Shown one piece after another: positions 1 through 10,594 of a stretch of DNA of 64,000 bases. The translations under genes were made by a program, and so were the position numbers. Positions within the stretch are counted from its first letter, which is position 1. Each line of letters opens with the position of its first letter. The notes under the pieces are model-generated. The model was not told where the DNA came from and did no database searches. It was given only the letters and a program-made list of their open reading frames with translations. The stretch lies in the NCBI GenBank assembly GCA_034231615.1, contig CM067316.1, forward strand, positions 66,720,853 to 66,784,852. The letters are read 5' to 3'. The DNA is from Meghimatium bilineatum. Lineage: Eukaryota; Mollusca; Gastropoda; Stylommatophora; Philomycidae.

Positions 1-182
1 TGAGGGTAAAGTCAAAGGGAAGCGAGCAAGAGGTAGGCAGAGATACAAGTGGGAGAGTAACATTACACGATGGACAGGTTACAGTCTAGCAGAGTGCACC
101 ACCAAGACAAGAGACAGGAGATGTTGGAGATACGTTGCAGCCAACCTTCGTTGCGGAGACGGCACTTGATGATGATGATATG
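1..182 (+). mobile_element. RTE-like LINE, 3' end with (GAT)n tail
   Basis: The + strand reads as the last ~50 codons of a LINE ORF2: an Arg/Gly-rich box (GKRARGRQRYKW), then NITRWTGYSLAEC, then a C-terminus ending CGDGT, a stop and GATGATGATGAT. This arrangement (RGRxR box, WTG motif, W..xxAAN, short triplet tail) is the usual C-terminus of RTE/CR1-type LINEs. A sister copy with the same tail ends at 24012. The 5' part lies outside the window. Confidence 0.75.
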
Positions 183-289
183 AAATATAACCTGTGATCT
201 ACTGTGATGGATGTGACTCAAGACCAATCTGAGCCACAGTCTTCCGCAAGGAATCCCAGGCCCACGTGTACCGTGATGTGCTGTTGTGT

Positions 290-990
290 TTCTTAGATAA
301 ACAGCACTTGAACTAACTGCTATTACTTTTTCCTGTGTCTTTATACTATTCCTGATCTTTCCCCTCCATGTAACATGATGCATGACATCCTGTTCCCATG
401 ATTTCATATCAATGCCTGTATTATGCATATTAATCTTGCATGCTTTGTACCAAAGTAGAGGTCGGCCCTGAAATTTTTTCCAGACTAATTCTCCATAAAG
501 TAGATCCTTTGGTATTCTGCTATCTTCCATCCTCTTAGTGGGTTCCAGACACCTGAGTCGGCACAGACTGAGCATAAAAAATACTGTGATATTGCCTGTT
601 CTTTCCAATACATCAGTGTTAGTGACTTTGTTTTGCCACTGAACTCCCAAGAGTTCTCCAAACACACTGCCTATGAAAGCTATTTTCTAATCTCTCCTGG
701 TACATAAAGATTGCCCATGTTTCACTGCTATAGAGAAGGATGTTGAATACACCACAAGTCTGGTAAACCAGAAGTTTAGTTTTTATAGTTAATTTTCTGC
801 TTCTCTAGACCCTTTTTATTAGTCTGTTCATTGTTGTAGATGCCTTGCCAATCCTGATGTTTTTTTCTTGATCTAGGAATAAATTATTCTTGACTGAAGA
901 TCCTAGATATGTAAAGTGGTCAAACCCCTCTAACTCATCACACTGATGACAATTTGTGACTGCTTGATAGCAGCCTGTGTCACAACCGGA
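290..990 (-). mobile_element. LINE ORF2 C-terminal fragment (decayed)
   Basis: On the minus strand the region reads as the zinc-knuckle/post-RT part of a LINE ORF2: a segment like VQWQNKVTNTDVLERTG, then the typical RIPKDLLYGEL box, then a GRPLLWYKACK segment. This is the common xxIPKxLLYGEL...GRPxLRYKDxCKRD signature of RTE/jockey-type elements. Reading is broken by frameshifts, and no RT motifs are present, so it is a truncated dead copy. It lies tail to tail with the + strand fragment at 1-182. Confidence 0.7.
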
Positions 991-999
991 ATAAGAGAA

Positions 1000-1620
1000 G
1001 GCAGATTTTGATTATTGATAAGTAGTCATGGGAACTACAAGTCATGGATCATGTTGCATGGAGGGGAACAGATCAAGAATGAGGAAAATGTTCATGTCAA
1101 CTGGAATTTCTACATTTTTTTCATACCATCCTAACATAGGCACAGAACAATCCTGCAGTACATATGGACATTTTGAAGCTGTGAGATGTGTGCAAGTGCT
1201 TCCAGTCTGGCACTGTGTGATAAGTGCTGTTGCTGAAATTATCCTGAGGATGCTTACAACATATTACTTTTTGACTTCTTAATGAACAAGTTTTTCTAAA
1301 CTCTAAATCAGCCCTTTCCATGTGAATTGGATCTTTACTACATTTTTAGAATAATTGGTGGTATTTAGATTCGACAGATGAACTTCTCAACCTGATAGTG
1401 ATACATCTGACCTTCTACAGTGCTCGCCCATGTCTCTGTTACCTTTTAATGCCTATACTGTGAGAGCCGCAGACGAACAGATCATGAGTAGAGGCACTGC
1501 TCATGTGCTAATGACATTTTAGTATATCATCAGGGTAGAGATCTGTAGTCGGTGGCTGAATACCTTCAGAGAGAAGTATTCTGCTTAGACAGAACTACAC
1601 TGCTTAGACAGAACTACACT
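1000..1620. other. Unassigned sequence
   Basis: I see no exon, RNA gene or recognisable transposon. The end of the stretch (about 1583-1620) contains a short tandem repeat built on TGCTTAGACAGAACTACAC, which is the landing site of the hAT MITE that follows. Confidence 0.4.
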
Positions 1621-1628
1621 GCTTAGAG

Positions 1629-1941
1629 CAGTGTTTCCCAACCTTCTTTTTATCATGCCCCACCTGTCTTTCTAAAATCATGATCTCTCTCCCCCCCCCC
1701 CATCATGTAACATATACATATTTTTTGTATTAAAAAAATTAAATTATTTCCTAAATAAAGCCTAATTACATGTTCAGGACACAACACTTAGGATTTAGGA
1801 AGAAATCACTTGCTAATTATTAAGAAAAAAACAGTAAGCTAATTTTAAAACATAATAACAAACTAAAACTCATGAACAAATTTTTTTTCTTTTCAATTGC
1901 CCCCTTAGACAATCAAATGGGCCCCACGTTGGGAAACACCG
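1629..1941. mobile_element. hAT-type MITE, 313 bp, with 8-bp TSD
   Basis: The left end is CAGTGTTTCCCAACC and the right end GTTGGGAAACACCG, near-perfect terminal inverted repeats of the hAT (Charlie-like) type. The flanks GCTTAGAG (1621-1628) and GCTTAGAC (1942-1949) are an 8-bp target duplication with one change, the length expected for hAT. The inside is AT-rich with no ORF, so it is a non-autonomous element mobilised in trans. Confidence 0.85.
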
Positions 1942-1949
1942 GCTTAGAC

Positions 1950-3330
1950 ATAACTACATTGCTTAGACAGGTGGTATGATGAAGCAGTAACAGTCATCAA
2001 CCTAACTAAAGCATCAGTAATGTTTGCTCTAAACAATTATATTGCTAATGTCTACACTAGCTGTGGAATTGTGCGCGTAGGTCAGTGAGCACAGACAATG
2101 AAATTTGTAGTAATTACATTCAACACTACTAATACAAAGATGAAGAAAATAATTATGGTATAATAAAATTAGAATAAAGCAGTTGACATTTTGATCATAG
2201 CATCTTCATCAGAACATACATAATAATATAACAGCAAATAATGCAGAAAATAATCTTATTTTCACGTCTTAATAAAAAAAACTGTGTCCAGCAAAGGACG
2301 AAAGTGAATTTATCCAATTGGTGCAGTATGTTCAAGAACTTGGGCACCGGGAAGACATGATGGAAGACTTGAAACCGGGAAAAAATCCACAACACATGCA
2401 CGAGAGAGAGACACAATAAAATGGCAACATTCCTGCAATAGATGCAAGATTGAGTCAACAGATTTCTTCAACAGCTAACAAGCACACACATCACAATGAT
2501 AGACCAAAACAAAATCTAAATGAAAATCACAAAAATGAGACATCAACAACTATGTCATAAACACAAGTCCATGGAAGAAACTGAACTGACCAAGACAACA
2601 CACAAACTGCAGGTACAACATTTCAGGAGTGAACAAATATACAGAGAAACCACCAATGCCAAAGATAGAGCAAAGACAACAGAAAGAAAATGTAAAAAAA
2701 CAAAAGAAAACCAAATATAGACAAACATCACACAATTATATAGAAGTTCATAAACTATACCCTACCAATGTATACCAAACAAAACACACAAACATATACA
2801 TAGATGCCCGTACACCTATAAATCAAAGAAATACACCAAAACAAACATACATAAATACACAAACAAGAAACGCACATGCACACACGTATGTACACACATA
2901 AATGTTCATCATAATTTTGGTGATGACCATTCACCTCAACTGGGATGGTGAGGAAGATGTCTTAGGTGTGCCCAACTGGTACTAACAGCACTATATATGC
3001 TTGGAATTTTCTACCACATTTTGAGTATGTGTGGGAGTAGTCTGTGGGACATTGAATGGCTCTTGCATTCTTCTAGTGTGTTTATGTTGCACAACATGAT
3101 CTCTGTAGCTGCTGCACCACTCATGATTCTACAACACCAGAGTGATTGCCCCATGAATTTAGTAACCAGAGGAAGACAAAAAGAGAAATTTCCGGTACGG
3201 TTGTCTGTGGCACAAAAAGAAGTCACCAACTGAACTTATTAACAACACAAGAGACTAGTTGTGGAGAAGCATGATCGTCGCCTATATCACTCGGTGTGGC
3301 GCTTGCTAGATAGATTAATTAATGGGTATC
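1950..3330. other. Unassigned, partly A-rich low-complexity sequence
   Basis: No gene is supported. About 2460-2900 is strongly A-rich on the + strand, with CACACA/ACACAA patches; its open frames are composition artefacts. Around 2165-2215 the minus strand has a CTGATGAAGATGCT-type motif before an A/T-rich stretch, resembling the terminal part of some Penelope-like elements, but this is too little to name. Confidence 0.3.
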
Positions 3331-3359
3331 TTACGAAGGCAGTTTAGGTGGAAATGCTT

Positions 3360-3665
3360 GAGTCTTGCTAGGAATAAAAATGTTGGGGTGGGGAGTGTCA
3401 AGTGGAGCATTGAAGATGTTCCAGGGACATGAATGTTGGGTGCGGTAAGTGCCAAGTGGAGTGCTGGAGACTTCCCAGTGACAGGAATATTGGGGTGTGG
3501 TGAATGTCAAGTGGAGTGTTGAAGACTTCCCATTTCCCAGTGACATGAATATTGGGGTGTGGTGAGTGTCAAGTGGAGTGTTGAAGACTTCCCATTTCCC
3601 AGTGACATGAATGTTGCGATGTGGTGAGTGCTAAGTAGGGTGTTGAAGATTTCCCAGTGACAAGA
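3360..3665. repeat. Minisatellite, ~61-bp unit, about 4-5 copies
   Basis: Repeats of a unit containing GTCAAGTGGAGTGTTGAAG, CTTCCCA(TTTCCCA)GTGACATGAAT and GTTGGGGTGTGGTGA. Two adjacent copies (about 3505-3626) are nearly identical, with an internal duplication of the TTCCCA tract; outer copies are more diverged and shorter. Confidence 0.8.
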
Positions 3666-3669
3666 AAAT

Positions 3670-3995
3670 GCACTTAAAAAAGAAAAATTAATGAAGAAAA
3701 ACAGTGGTGCATGACAGAGGAGGTGTAGACAGGCAAGTTTTGAACATGGAAACAAGATTAGAAACAAACGAACAGTGCAAAGGAATTCACCTCAGAGAAA
3801 AATAATAGTGATAAAAATGTGGAAAGGGGGGAGGGGGAGCATGTAGTAATGAGAGACTAAGAGGAATGCTGATGGATTTCCAGTCCATGAGGGTCGACTA
3901 TAGTCCCTATGGTGATAGCCGGTTAGTCGCTGTCAAACTACAAAATCTGTGTTCTATGTTAGTACTATCAATTGATAAAGATAAATATTGTGACA
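3670..3995. other. Unassigned spacer
   Basis: Purine-rich sequence between two tandem arrays. No exon or transposon recognised. Confidence 0.3.
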
Positions 3996-6005
3996 TTCTT
4001 AGTGAGAGATATACAACTAGTGAGTTAGTGAGAGATATACAACTAGTGACTTAGTGAGAGATATACAACTAGTGACTTAGTGAGAGATATACAACTAGTG
4101 ACTTAGAGAGAGATATACAACTAGTGACTTAGAGAGAGATATACAACTAGTGACTTAGAGAGAGATATACAACTAGTGACTTAGTGAGAGATATACAACT
4201 AGTGACTTAGTGAGAGATATACAACTAGTGAGTTAGTGAGAGATATACAACTAGTGACTTAGTGAGAGATATACAACTAGTGACTTAGTGAGAGATATAC
4301 AACTAGTGACTTAGTGAGAGATATACAACTAGTGACTTAGTGAGAGATATACAACTAGTGACTTAGTGAGAGATATACAACTAGTGACAGAGAGAGATAT
4401 ACAACTAGTGACTTAGTGAGAGATATACAACTAGTGACTTAGAGAGAGATATACAACTAGTGACTTAGTGAGAGATATACAACTAGTGACTTAGTGAGAG
4501 ATATACAACTAGTGACTTAGAGAGAGATATACAACTAGTGACTTAGTGAGAGATATACAACTAGTGACTTAGTGAGAGATATACAACTAGTGACTTAGTG
4601 AGAGATATACAACTAGTGACTTAGAGAGAGATATACAACTAGTGACTTAGAGAGAGATATACAACTAGTGACTTAGTGAGAGATATACAACTAGTGACTT
4701 AGTGAGAGATATACAACTAGTGACTTAGTGAGAGATATACAACTAGTGACTTAGTGAGAGATATACAACTAGTGACTTAGAGAGAGATATACAACTAGTG
4801 ACTTAGTGAGAGATATACAACTAGTGACTTAGTGAGAGATATACAACTAGTGACTTAGTGAGAGATATACAACTAGTGACTTATTGAGAGATATACAACT
4901 AGTGACTTAGTGAGAGATATACAACTAGTGACTTAGTGAGAGATATACAACTAGTGACTTAGAGAGAGATATACAACTAGTGACTTAGTGAGAGATATAC
5001 AACTAGTGACTTAGTGAGAGATATACAACTAGTGACTTAGTGAGAGATATACAACTAGTGACTTAGTGAGAGATATACAACTAGTGACAGAGAGAGATAT
5101 ACAACTAGTGACTTAGTGAGAGATATACAACTAGTGACTTAGAGAGAGATATACAACTAGTGACTTAGTGAGAGATATACAACTAGTGACTTAGTGAGAG
5201 ATATACAACTAGTGAGTTAGTGAGAGATATACAACTAGTGACTTAGTGAGAGATATACAACTAGTGACTTAGTGAGAGATATACAACTAGTGACTTAGTG
5301 AGAGATATACAACTAGTGAGTTAGAGAGAGATATACAACTAGTGACTTAGTGAGAGATATACAACTAGTGACTTAGTGAGAGATATACAACTAGTGAGTT
5401 AGTGAGAGATATACAACTAGTGACTTAGTGAGAGATATACAACTAGTGACTTAGTGAGAGATATACAACTAGTGACTTAGTGAGAGATATACAACTAGTG
5501 ACTTAGTGAGAGATATACAACTAGTGACTTAGTGAGAGATATACAACTAGTGACAGAGAGAGATATACAACTAGTGACTTAGTGAGAGATATACAACTAG
5601 TGACTTAGTGAGAGATATACAACTAGTGACTTAGAGAGAGATATACAACTAGTGACTTAGTGAGAGATATACAACTAGTGACTTAGTGAGAGATATACAA
5701 CTAGTGACTTAGAGAGAGATATACAACTAGTGACTTAGTGAGAGATATACAACTAGTGACTTAGTGAGAGATATACAACTAGTGACTTAGTGAGAGATAT
5801 ACAACTAGTGACTTAGTGAGAGATATACAACTAGTGACTTAGAGAGAGATATACAACTAGTGACTTAGTGAGAGATATACAACTAGTGACTTAGTGAGAG
5901 ATATACAACTAGTGACTTAGTGAGAGATATACAACTAGTGACTTAGTGAGAGATATACAACTAGTGACTTAGTGAGAGATATACAACTAGTGACAGAGAG
6001 AGATG
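3996..6005. repeat. 26-bp satellite array, about 77 copies
   Basis: Perfectly phased tandem array. The unit joins GACTTAGTGAGAG to ATATACAACTAGT (26 bp, with the palindrome ACTAGT). Variants: TTAGTGAG or TTAGAGAG, GACTT or GAGTT, and a 24-bp short unit (GACAGAGAG) starting at 4386, 5086, 5552 and 5992. The short units divide the array into blocks of 26, 17 and 16 full units. The array ends abruptly in a partial short unit at ~6005, about 120 bp before exon 1. Confidence 0.95.
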
Positions 6006-6123
6006 TAGAGAGATCTGTGTGACAACTAGTGTCTTATGTTTGGTGACATAGTCTGTTCTCTATACTAGTTCCCACACCATGCAATATGATGGTATCAATG
6101 TAATTTCATTCTGTTTTGAAAAG

Positions 6124-6195
6124 GAAATCAGTGGAATAATTCTTGGTCAAGCATTTGCCACTTCTGCTCTCATTCAAGCAGGACGAATTGTTCAG
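6124..6195 (+). CDS. MYBBP1A: MYBBP1A-like gene, internal exon 1 of 13 seen
   Basis: A 24-codon exon, phase 0 at both ends, with acceptor ...TTGAAAAG and donor GTAATC. It encodes a helical segment, LGQAFATSALIQAGRIVQ, which fits the conserved helix (of the type ALxQSGRLV) in MYBBP1A. The family (Pol5 in yeast, Pfam DNA_pol_phi) consists of large nucleolar HEAT/ARM-like repeat proteins needed for rRNA synthesis and ribosome assembly; the animal protein also binds transcription factors such as Myb. The assignment rests on this exon plus the next twelve, which join in frame in the order expected for the family. Exons for the N-terminal part must lie upstream of the window. The acceptor's polypyrimidine tract is modest, so the exact start is less certain than the donor. 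Confidence 0.72.
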
Positions 6196-6229
6196 GTAAT
6201 CAAGTTGTTACAATTTTCTGTCACTGTTT

Positions 6230-6425
6230 AGTTGTCCTGTGCATGTCAGTATAAATGTGGTCCAGTTCATGTCAGAGTAAATGTGGTCCAGATGTATGCA
6301 GTATAAATGTGGTCCATTTAATGTCAGTGTAAATGTGGTCCAGATGTATGCAGTGTAAATGTGGTCCAGTTAATGGCAGTGTAAATGTGATCCAGTTCAT
6401 GTCACTGCACATGTCCAGTTGGATG
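6230..6425. repeat. Minisatellite, ~28-bp unit, 7 copies
   Basis: Units of GTAAATGTGGTCCAG followed by TTCATGTCA or ATGTATGCA, alternating between the two ending types. It starts within 40 bp of the exon 1 donor. Confidence 0.85.
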
Positions 6426-6429
6426 TAGC

Positions 6430-6545
6430 GATATAAATTATCTGTGGTTTTTCAAGAATGTCCTGAATATGAGACACTGAGACAAACATACTGGCCCAGA
6501 CAAAACAGGCATAAGTTGGCAGAAAACAGTGCTCTACAGTATGTG
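6430..6545 (+). mobile_element. Jockey-like LINE, extreme 3' fragment
   Basis: The + strand reads FQECPEYETLRQTYWP, the C-terminal end of jockey-like LINEs (a His/Cys-type tail before the final WP motif). The same piece occurs in the copy at 57540-57760. The fragment is about 100 bp and ends in a short TA run. Confidence 0.6.
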
Positions 6546-6589
6546 TGTTTATATATATATATATACACCTGATGTCGGCTGGCGTAGTC

Positions 6590-6915
6590 TATCATGACTC
6601 TACAGCTCTATCTCAAGCATTATGTATCAAGATCACTGTTGTTTCCCTGCCTTGTTAGGTTATTAGACTGTCTATTTTCTCACGTTGTAGCTCTCTGTCT
6701 CTGTTGCCTTCTATCTTGCCTGTTGTGACTATGTTCTCCAAACCTCCCTGTCTCATGAATTGGCCAAAAAATGAAGATTGTCATTTTCTTGTATTATTGA
6801 TTAAGGTCCGTTTCACATTTAACTCTTTCAACACCTCCACATTAGTTTTTCTGGCGGTCCAGGGTATTCTCAACATTCTTCTGTAGAACCACATCTCTAT
6901 TGCCCCTAACATTAA
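6590..6915 (-). mobile_element. RTE-like LINE C-terminal fragment
   Basis: The minus strand reads NVRGNRDVVLQKNVENTLDRQKN and then, after a frameshift, a segment ending in RFGEHSHNRQDR. This follows the post-RT pattern of RTE-like elements (MWFYRRMLRIPWT...NVEVLxxL...GHVMRxxGLENLxxxGKIEGxRxRGRQR). Frameshifts and missing codons show it is dead. Confidence 0.6.
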
Positions 6916-6938
6916 TATAAATTTTAATTTCTAGTGGT

Positions 6939-7003
<65 letters not shown>
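6939..7003. repeat. (TA)n microsatellite
   Basis: About 65 bp of nearly pure TA with one GTA interruption. A shorter TA run sits at 6550-6565. Confidence 0.95.
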
Positions 7004-7005
<2 letters not shown>

Positions 7006-7765
7006 TAGAAGCAATACCCGGGGTGACAATAAGGAAAATCAAGTACTGTTATATGTACTTTTATCCATGATTGTCAAGGATAGAAGAGTTGTTGACTACT
7101 GGAGAACTGATATGGCGTAGATAGTCTGATTTCTTCAAAGAATATTCGTAGAATTAGTCAGAAAGTAGACACCTGAAGCATTATGGGACCCCTGAAAAAA
7201 TCATTGACACAGACCCTTATTCATAAATGTTACTGATATGCATGGACATAAAACAATGCTTTTAATAGTTAAACGTAACAATTTTTAATGCTATTACTAC
7301 CCTTTTGCATAACAAGAGACGTGTGTAGTTGCAAATTAAATTCAGAAATGCTCATTATATTAATTCATGAAGAGTTTGAACAAGAAGTGTTAAATGTTGG
7401 ACATTATAACAGAATCTACTGGTATTTTCTGTTCACCAAGTTGTAGTAAAATAATTCTGAATTGTGGTCATCATAAAATTTAGCTCTCATATTAAAAGCT
7501 AGTATGAAGGTAACAACATGATTGAACATATATGATGACAATATCTCCTTTTTCCATGCTACTGATATGTAATTATCATAGAAACTTCAATGTATTCTAG
7601 GAGATTAAATGGTCATGCCCGTTCAGAAAGTGACCTCTTGTCTACATCAATTACAATATTGTATTTGGTTGTTGGAATTCTTTCCAGAGCATATTTAGAA
7701 GTCTTACTGTAATTATTATGTATGTGTAGCAACTATTGAAGACTTAAGATTACTTATGATTTTGC
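7004..7765. other. Unassigned intron sequence
   Basis: AT-rich intron sequence between exons 1 and 2. No gene, RNA or recognisable transposon seen. Confidence 0.3.
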
Positions 7766-7767
7766 AG

Positions 7768-7990
7768 CTGTGTTGGATGACACCTTCCAAATCTCTGATA
7801 GACATCACAGTTGACATATATCCCATCTCAGACTGCTAATGTGTTGGATGACACCTCCCAAATCTGACAGATGACATATATCCTATCTCAGACTGCTAAT
7901 GTGTTGGATGACAACTCCCACATCTGATAGATGACATATATCCCATCTCAGACTGCTAATGTGTTGGATGACACCTTCCAAATCTCTCTT
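7768..7990. repeat. Minisatellite, ~60-bp unit, 4 copies
   Basis: Units of TGTTGGATGACACCTTCCAA, TCTGATAGATGACATATATC, and CCATCTCAGACTGCTAA. Copies differ by small indels, and the first carries an extra 10 bp. Confidence 0.85.
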
Positions 7991-8035
7991 GCTTTCCTTA
8001 TTCAGATTTTGACATATAAATAATACTGATATGCA

Positions 8036-8320
8036 TGGACATAACAGATACTCATAAATAATACTGATCATCATCAGGTGGCATATCCTGAACAGGATGT
8101 AGCAGCCAGCACAGGCTTTCTAAATTTCTGTCTATCTTGAGCCAGTTTTCCTGCTTCTGTTACTGTCATGTTCAGGTGTCTTGCATCCATCCATCTTCTT
8201 CTTGGTCTGCCTCTTGTTCATTTCCCTGGCATCATCCCCTCCATTATAGTCTTCTCTAGGTCATCATGTTGTTTGATATGGCCAAAATATGTTAGTTTTC
8301 TGGAAAGGAACCATGCTGTT
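8036..8320 (-). mobile_element. RTE-like LINE 3' end
   Basis: The minus strand encodes a typical LINE C-terminus: LEKTIMEGMMPGK, then TRGRPRRRWMDARHLNMTV, then KLAQDRQKFRKPVLAAT, followed by a stop and a TGATGATGA tail. It is 5'-truncated, with a stop between the two boxes. Confidence 0.78.
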
Positions 8321-8448
8321 TAGCCAGTTTACACTCATTTATCTCAAGATGGCTACATTTATGCTACTGATATGCATGGACATAACAGATACTTATAAAT
8401 GTACAGTAAATATGAACTTGTGTTAATTTAAAATCAATTTCTATTCAG

Positions 8449-8559
8449 CTTAGCGGAGATGTTCTATCTGTGCTTGTAGGTCAACTTTTCCAAATAGTTG
8501 ACCGTAAATCTTACTTGACAGCAGTGTGTGACAGGATCATACAGGATCTGCTCAATGAG
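8449..8559 (+). CDS. MYBBP1A: MYBBP1A-like gene, internal exon 2
   Basis: A 37-codon exon, phase 0/0, acceptor TTTCTATTCAG, donor GTTAGT. It encodes two amphipathic helices, starting LSGDVLSVLVGQLFQIVDRK and ending IIQDLLNE. In family alignments as I recall them, this is the region right after the 'QSGRLV' helix, where a pair of helices ends in an 'LVDIL' type motif. It follows exon 1 after a 2.25-kb intron holding a minisatellite and three LINE fragments. Confidence 0.78.
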
Positions 8560-8764
8560 GTTAGTCATTGATTTGTTCCACATCATCTGACATCTTGGTC
8601 AAAGACAGATCAGACTCAAGGGAACATTTAATTTTTTCTTTCTTTCATGTTCTGTTTCTTCTGTGTGATAAGTATAACTTGTTTCTTTATCAAATATTCC
8701 ACCATCTAACAGTTTTTAAAAAATCACCATGTAACATGTTTTTAATATGAATATATCTATCAAC

Positions 8765-8955
8765 TGTTTATGTCACCATCTATCAGTCTGTTGATGATAT
8801 GTTTTTTTGTGTCACCATCTAACATTTTGTTGATATGTTTGTGTCACCATTTAACTGTCTGGTGATATGATGTTTGTGTCACCATTTAACAGTCTGTTGA
8901 TATGATGTTTGTGTCACCATTTAACAGTCTGTTGATATGATGTTTGGGCCACCAG
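8765..8955. repeat. Minisatellite, ~33-bp unit, 5 copies
   Basis: Units of GTGTCACCATTTAACAGTCT then GTTGATATGATGTTT. The last two full copies are almost identical; the first ones are degenerate. Confidence 0.85.
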
Positions 8956-8984
8956 TAGTTTTTGTAAATGCCACTATTTATCAG

Positions 8985-9245
8985 TTATGTCATTATCTAA
9001 CATCACAACTTATTGTTACACTCACTCAATTTATACATCACACTCATTCGCACTAAAACTTAGTTGTCACATTGTACAACATACCTGTCATGCTCTGCAA
9101 CTTATTCATCACACTCTGAACATTCTCGTTATGCTATGCAACTTACTCATTAAGCTTTGCAACTTACTTGTCACATCCTGTAACTTAATTGTCACACTAT
9201 AAACATACTCGTTACACTCTACAACTTACTCGGCACATTCAATAA
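8985..9245. repeat. Degenerate short-period repeat (CACACTC...CAACTTACTC)
   Basis: Many imperfect copies of a ~20-bp unit such as CACACTCTGCAACTTACTCG with strong drift. The open frames across it result from the repeat. Confidence 0.65.
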
Positions 9246-9289
9246 CTTATTCATATTTATTCATGATTAACTGCACCACTAGGATCATT

Positions 9290-10055
9290 CTCATAGATGC
9301 TCTGTGTATAATTCCGTCCCTCCCATTTCTATCTTTCTCTGAACATGTACATTGTCAGTTTCAGCATGCTCTTCATCGTTTTGTAGTGTATCCATGACTG
9401 CTCTAATTAATTCAGTCTGGTCTCTTTGCCATTCACTATAGCTTTACCTGGCTATGTGTCAGCTTTTTTTGCCTCTGACTCCCGCATGACCAGGACAGTA
9501 GATCCATGTTATGCTCTTGGCATTGTTGAGAAGAGTGTCCCACTCTTTACTTATCATACATTTTTCTACCTTGTGCAGCATAGTCTGGGTCAATGTATGT
9601 GTTAGTAGGTTGCTTCATCAGCTAAGTCAGAGCGGACCTTTCTCCATTCTCATGCTTGATGCTGTAGTGGGATATGCAGGAGATTTTTCTACCATTTTGG
9701 TAGGAATGAAGCCCCATCCGTATCTGTTCTTGCTACTGAACCATCAGTGTAAACTATATCTTGTAGCTTTGAGTACTAGTACTATGAGTTGTTATATGAG
9801 TACTGTACTGTAAGTTGTTATAGCTTTGAGTACTGCATAATGAGTTCTTATCATTACCTCTGTCTTATTTGCAGCCCAACTTTTACTAGCTGTATTGAAA
9901 CGACCTTTATTTATTTAGTCCCATCTATTCACAGCCTTTTCCCATCTCTTCCAGCTCACAAATCTGATATTGTATCTTCTTCTACCATCTATGAATTTCC
10001 TCATTTGATCTGCCTTCCTTTTGTTTTATCTAGAGGTTGGTTTAGGGGTATAAAC
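9290..10055 (-). mobile_element. I-like LINE (subfamily B), RNase H region, decayed
   Basis: The minus strand holds pieces of the RNase H end of the I-like LINE. About 9730-9765 reads YTDGSVARTDT (the RNase H Asp motif). Near 9480-9500 a remnant of the PGHAGVRG motif is visible. About 9290-9420 gives a C-terminal tail (EEHAETDNVHVQRKIEM). About 9880-10050 may be the linker between RT and RNase H. Many frameshifts. Its 3' end matches the copies at 15235-15905 and 33770-34505 better than the copy at 10595-14189. Confidence 0.6.
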
Positions 10056-10227
10056 TTATACATCACTCTTCAGCTTACTGTCACAATCTACAGACCAGTC
10101 ATACTCTACCACTGACCCATCATGCTGACTGGTCACACCTCCATATGTCTTACTGTTATACTGCTCATGTTGATATAATTCTGTATGGATACAACAGACT
10201 GTTAATAGTGACTAATTTTGAACCAAG

Positions 10228-10350
10228 GTACAAGCTGATGTCTTTGGTCAACATGTGTGGCCAAAGGTGAAAGAACACATGAAACAAGGTTGGAATCTAT
10301 GTACACTGGACAGACTTGCACTTTTGCTGACATGCAGAGCTAAGTTTCCA
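10228..10350 (+). CDS. MYBBP1A: MYBBP1A-like gene, internal exon 3
   Basis: A 41-codon exon, phase 0/0, acceptor GAACCAAG, donor GTAAGT. It encodes VQADVFGQHVWPKVKEHMKQ, then WNLCTLDRLALLLTCRAKFP. The stretch V/L-W-P-x-V-x15-20-L-x2-L-x-L-L-L-x5-F/V-P matches a conserved MYBBP1A segment (ILPEVLK... ending LFLLAxxxVP in the human protein as I recall it). This was the exon that first identified the gene. The acceptor lacks a long pyrimidine tract; the next AG downstream would break the frame. Confidence 0.82.
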
Positions 10351-10404
10351 GTAAGTGTTTACTACTCATACATCTGTCTGTGGTGCCAGTACATTACATG
10401 TCTA

Positions 10405-10594
10405 TGACACACAAGATTTCTCAAGTCAGTCAAGTCAGCCACACAAACTACTAAAGTCAGTCAAAGAATATAGTTATTAGTAAAGTCAGCCAAAGATCGT
10501 AGCCACACAAACTACTGAAGTCAATGTATGTAGTCAGGCTAAATAAAGTCAGTCAAAGATCGTAGCCAGACAAACTACTGAAGTCAATGTATGT
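10405..10594. repeat. Minisatellite, left half, split by the I-like LINE
   Basis: Units built on ACTACTAAAGTCAGTCAAAGA and GTAGCCACACAAACTACTGA, about 63 bp per long unit. The array resumes at 14190. The end of this half, AATGTATGT (10586-10594), is the left target duplication of the LINE. Confidence 0.85.

Noticed and set aside
63..665. A 200-codon minus-strand ORF as a new gene
   Set aside because: It runs through a LINE C-terminal fragment (RIPKDLLYGEL box) and into another LINE 3' end in antisense.
2460..2900. Lys/Thr-rich ORFs of 66-90 codons
   Set aside because: They lie in A-rich low-complexity sequence where stops are rare on one strand. No conserved feature.
3996..6005. Spaced repeats resembling a CRISPR array
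   Set aside because: There are no unique spacers: the units are contiguous and near-identical, and the window is animal DNA. The same applies to the arrays at 14.4, 49.5, 50.3 and 55.1 kb.
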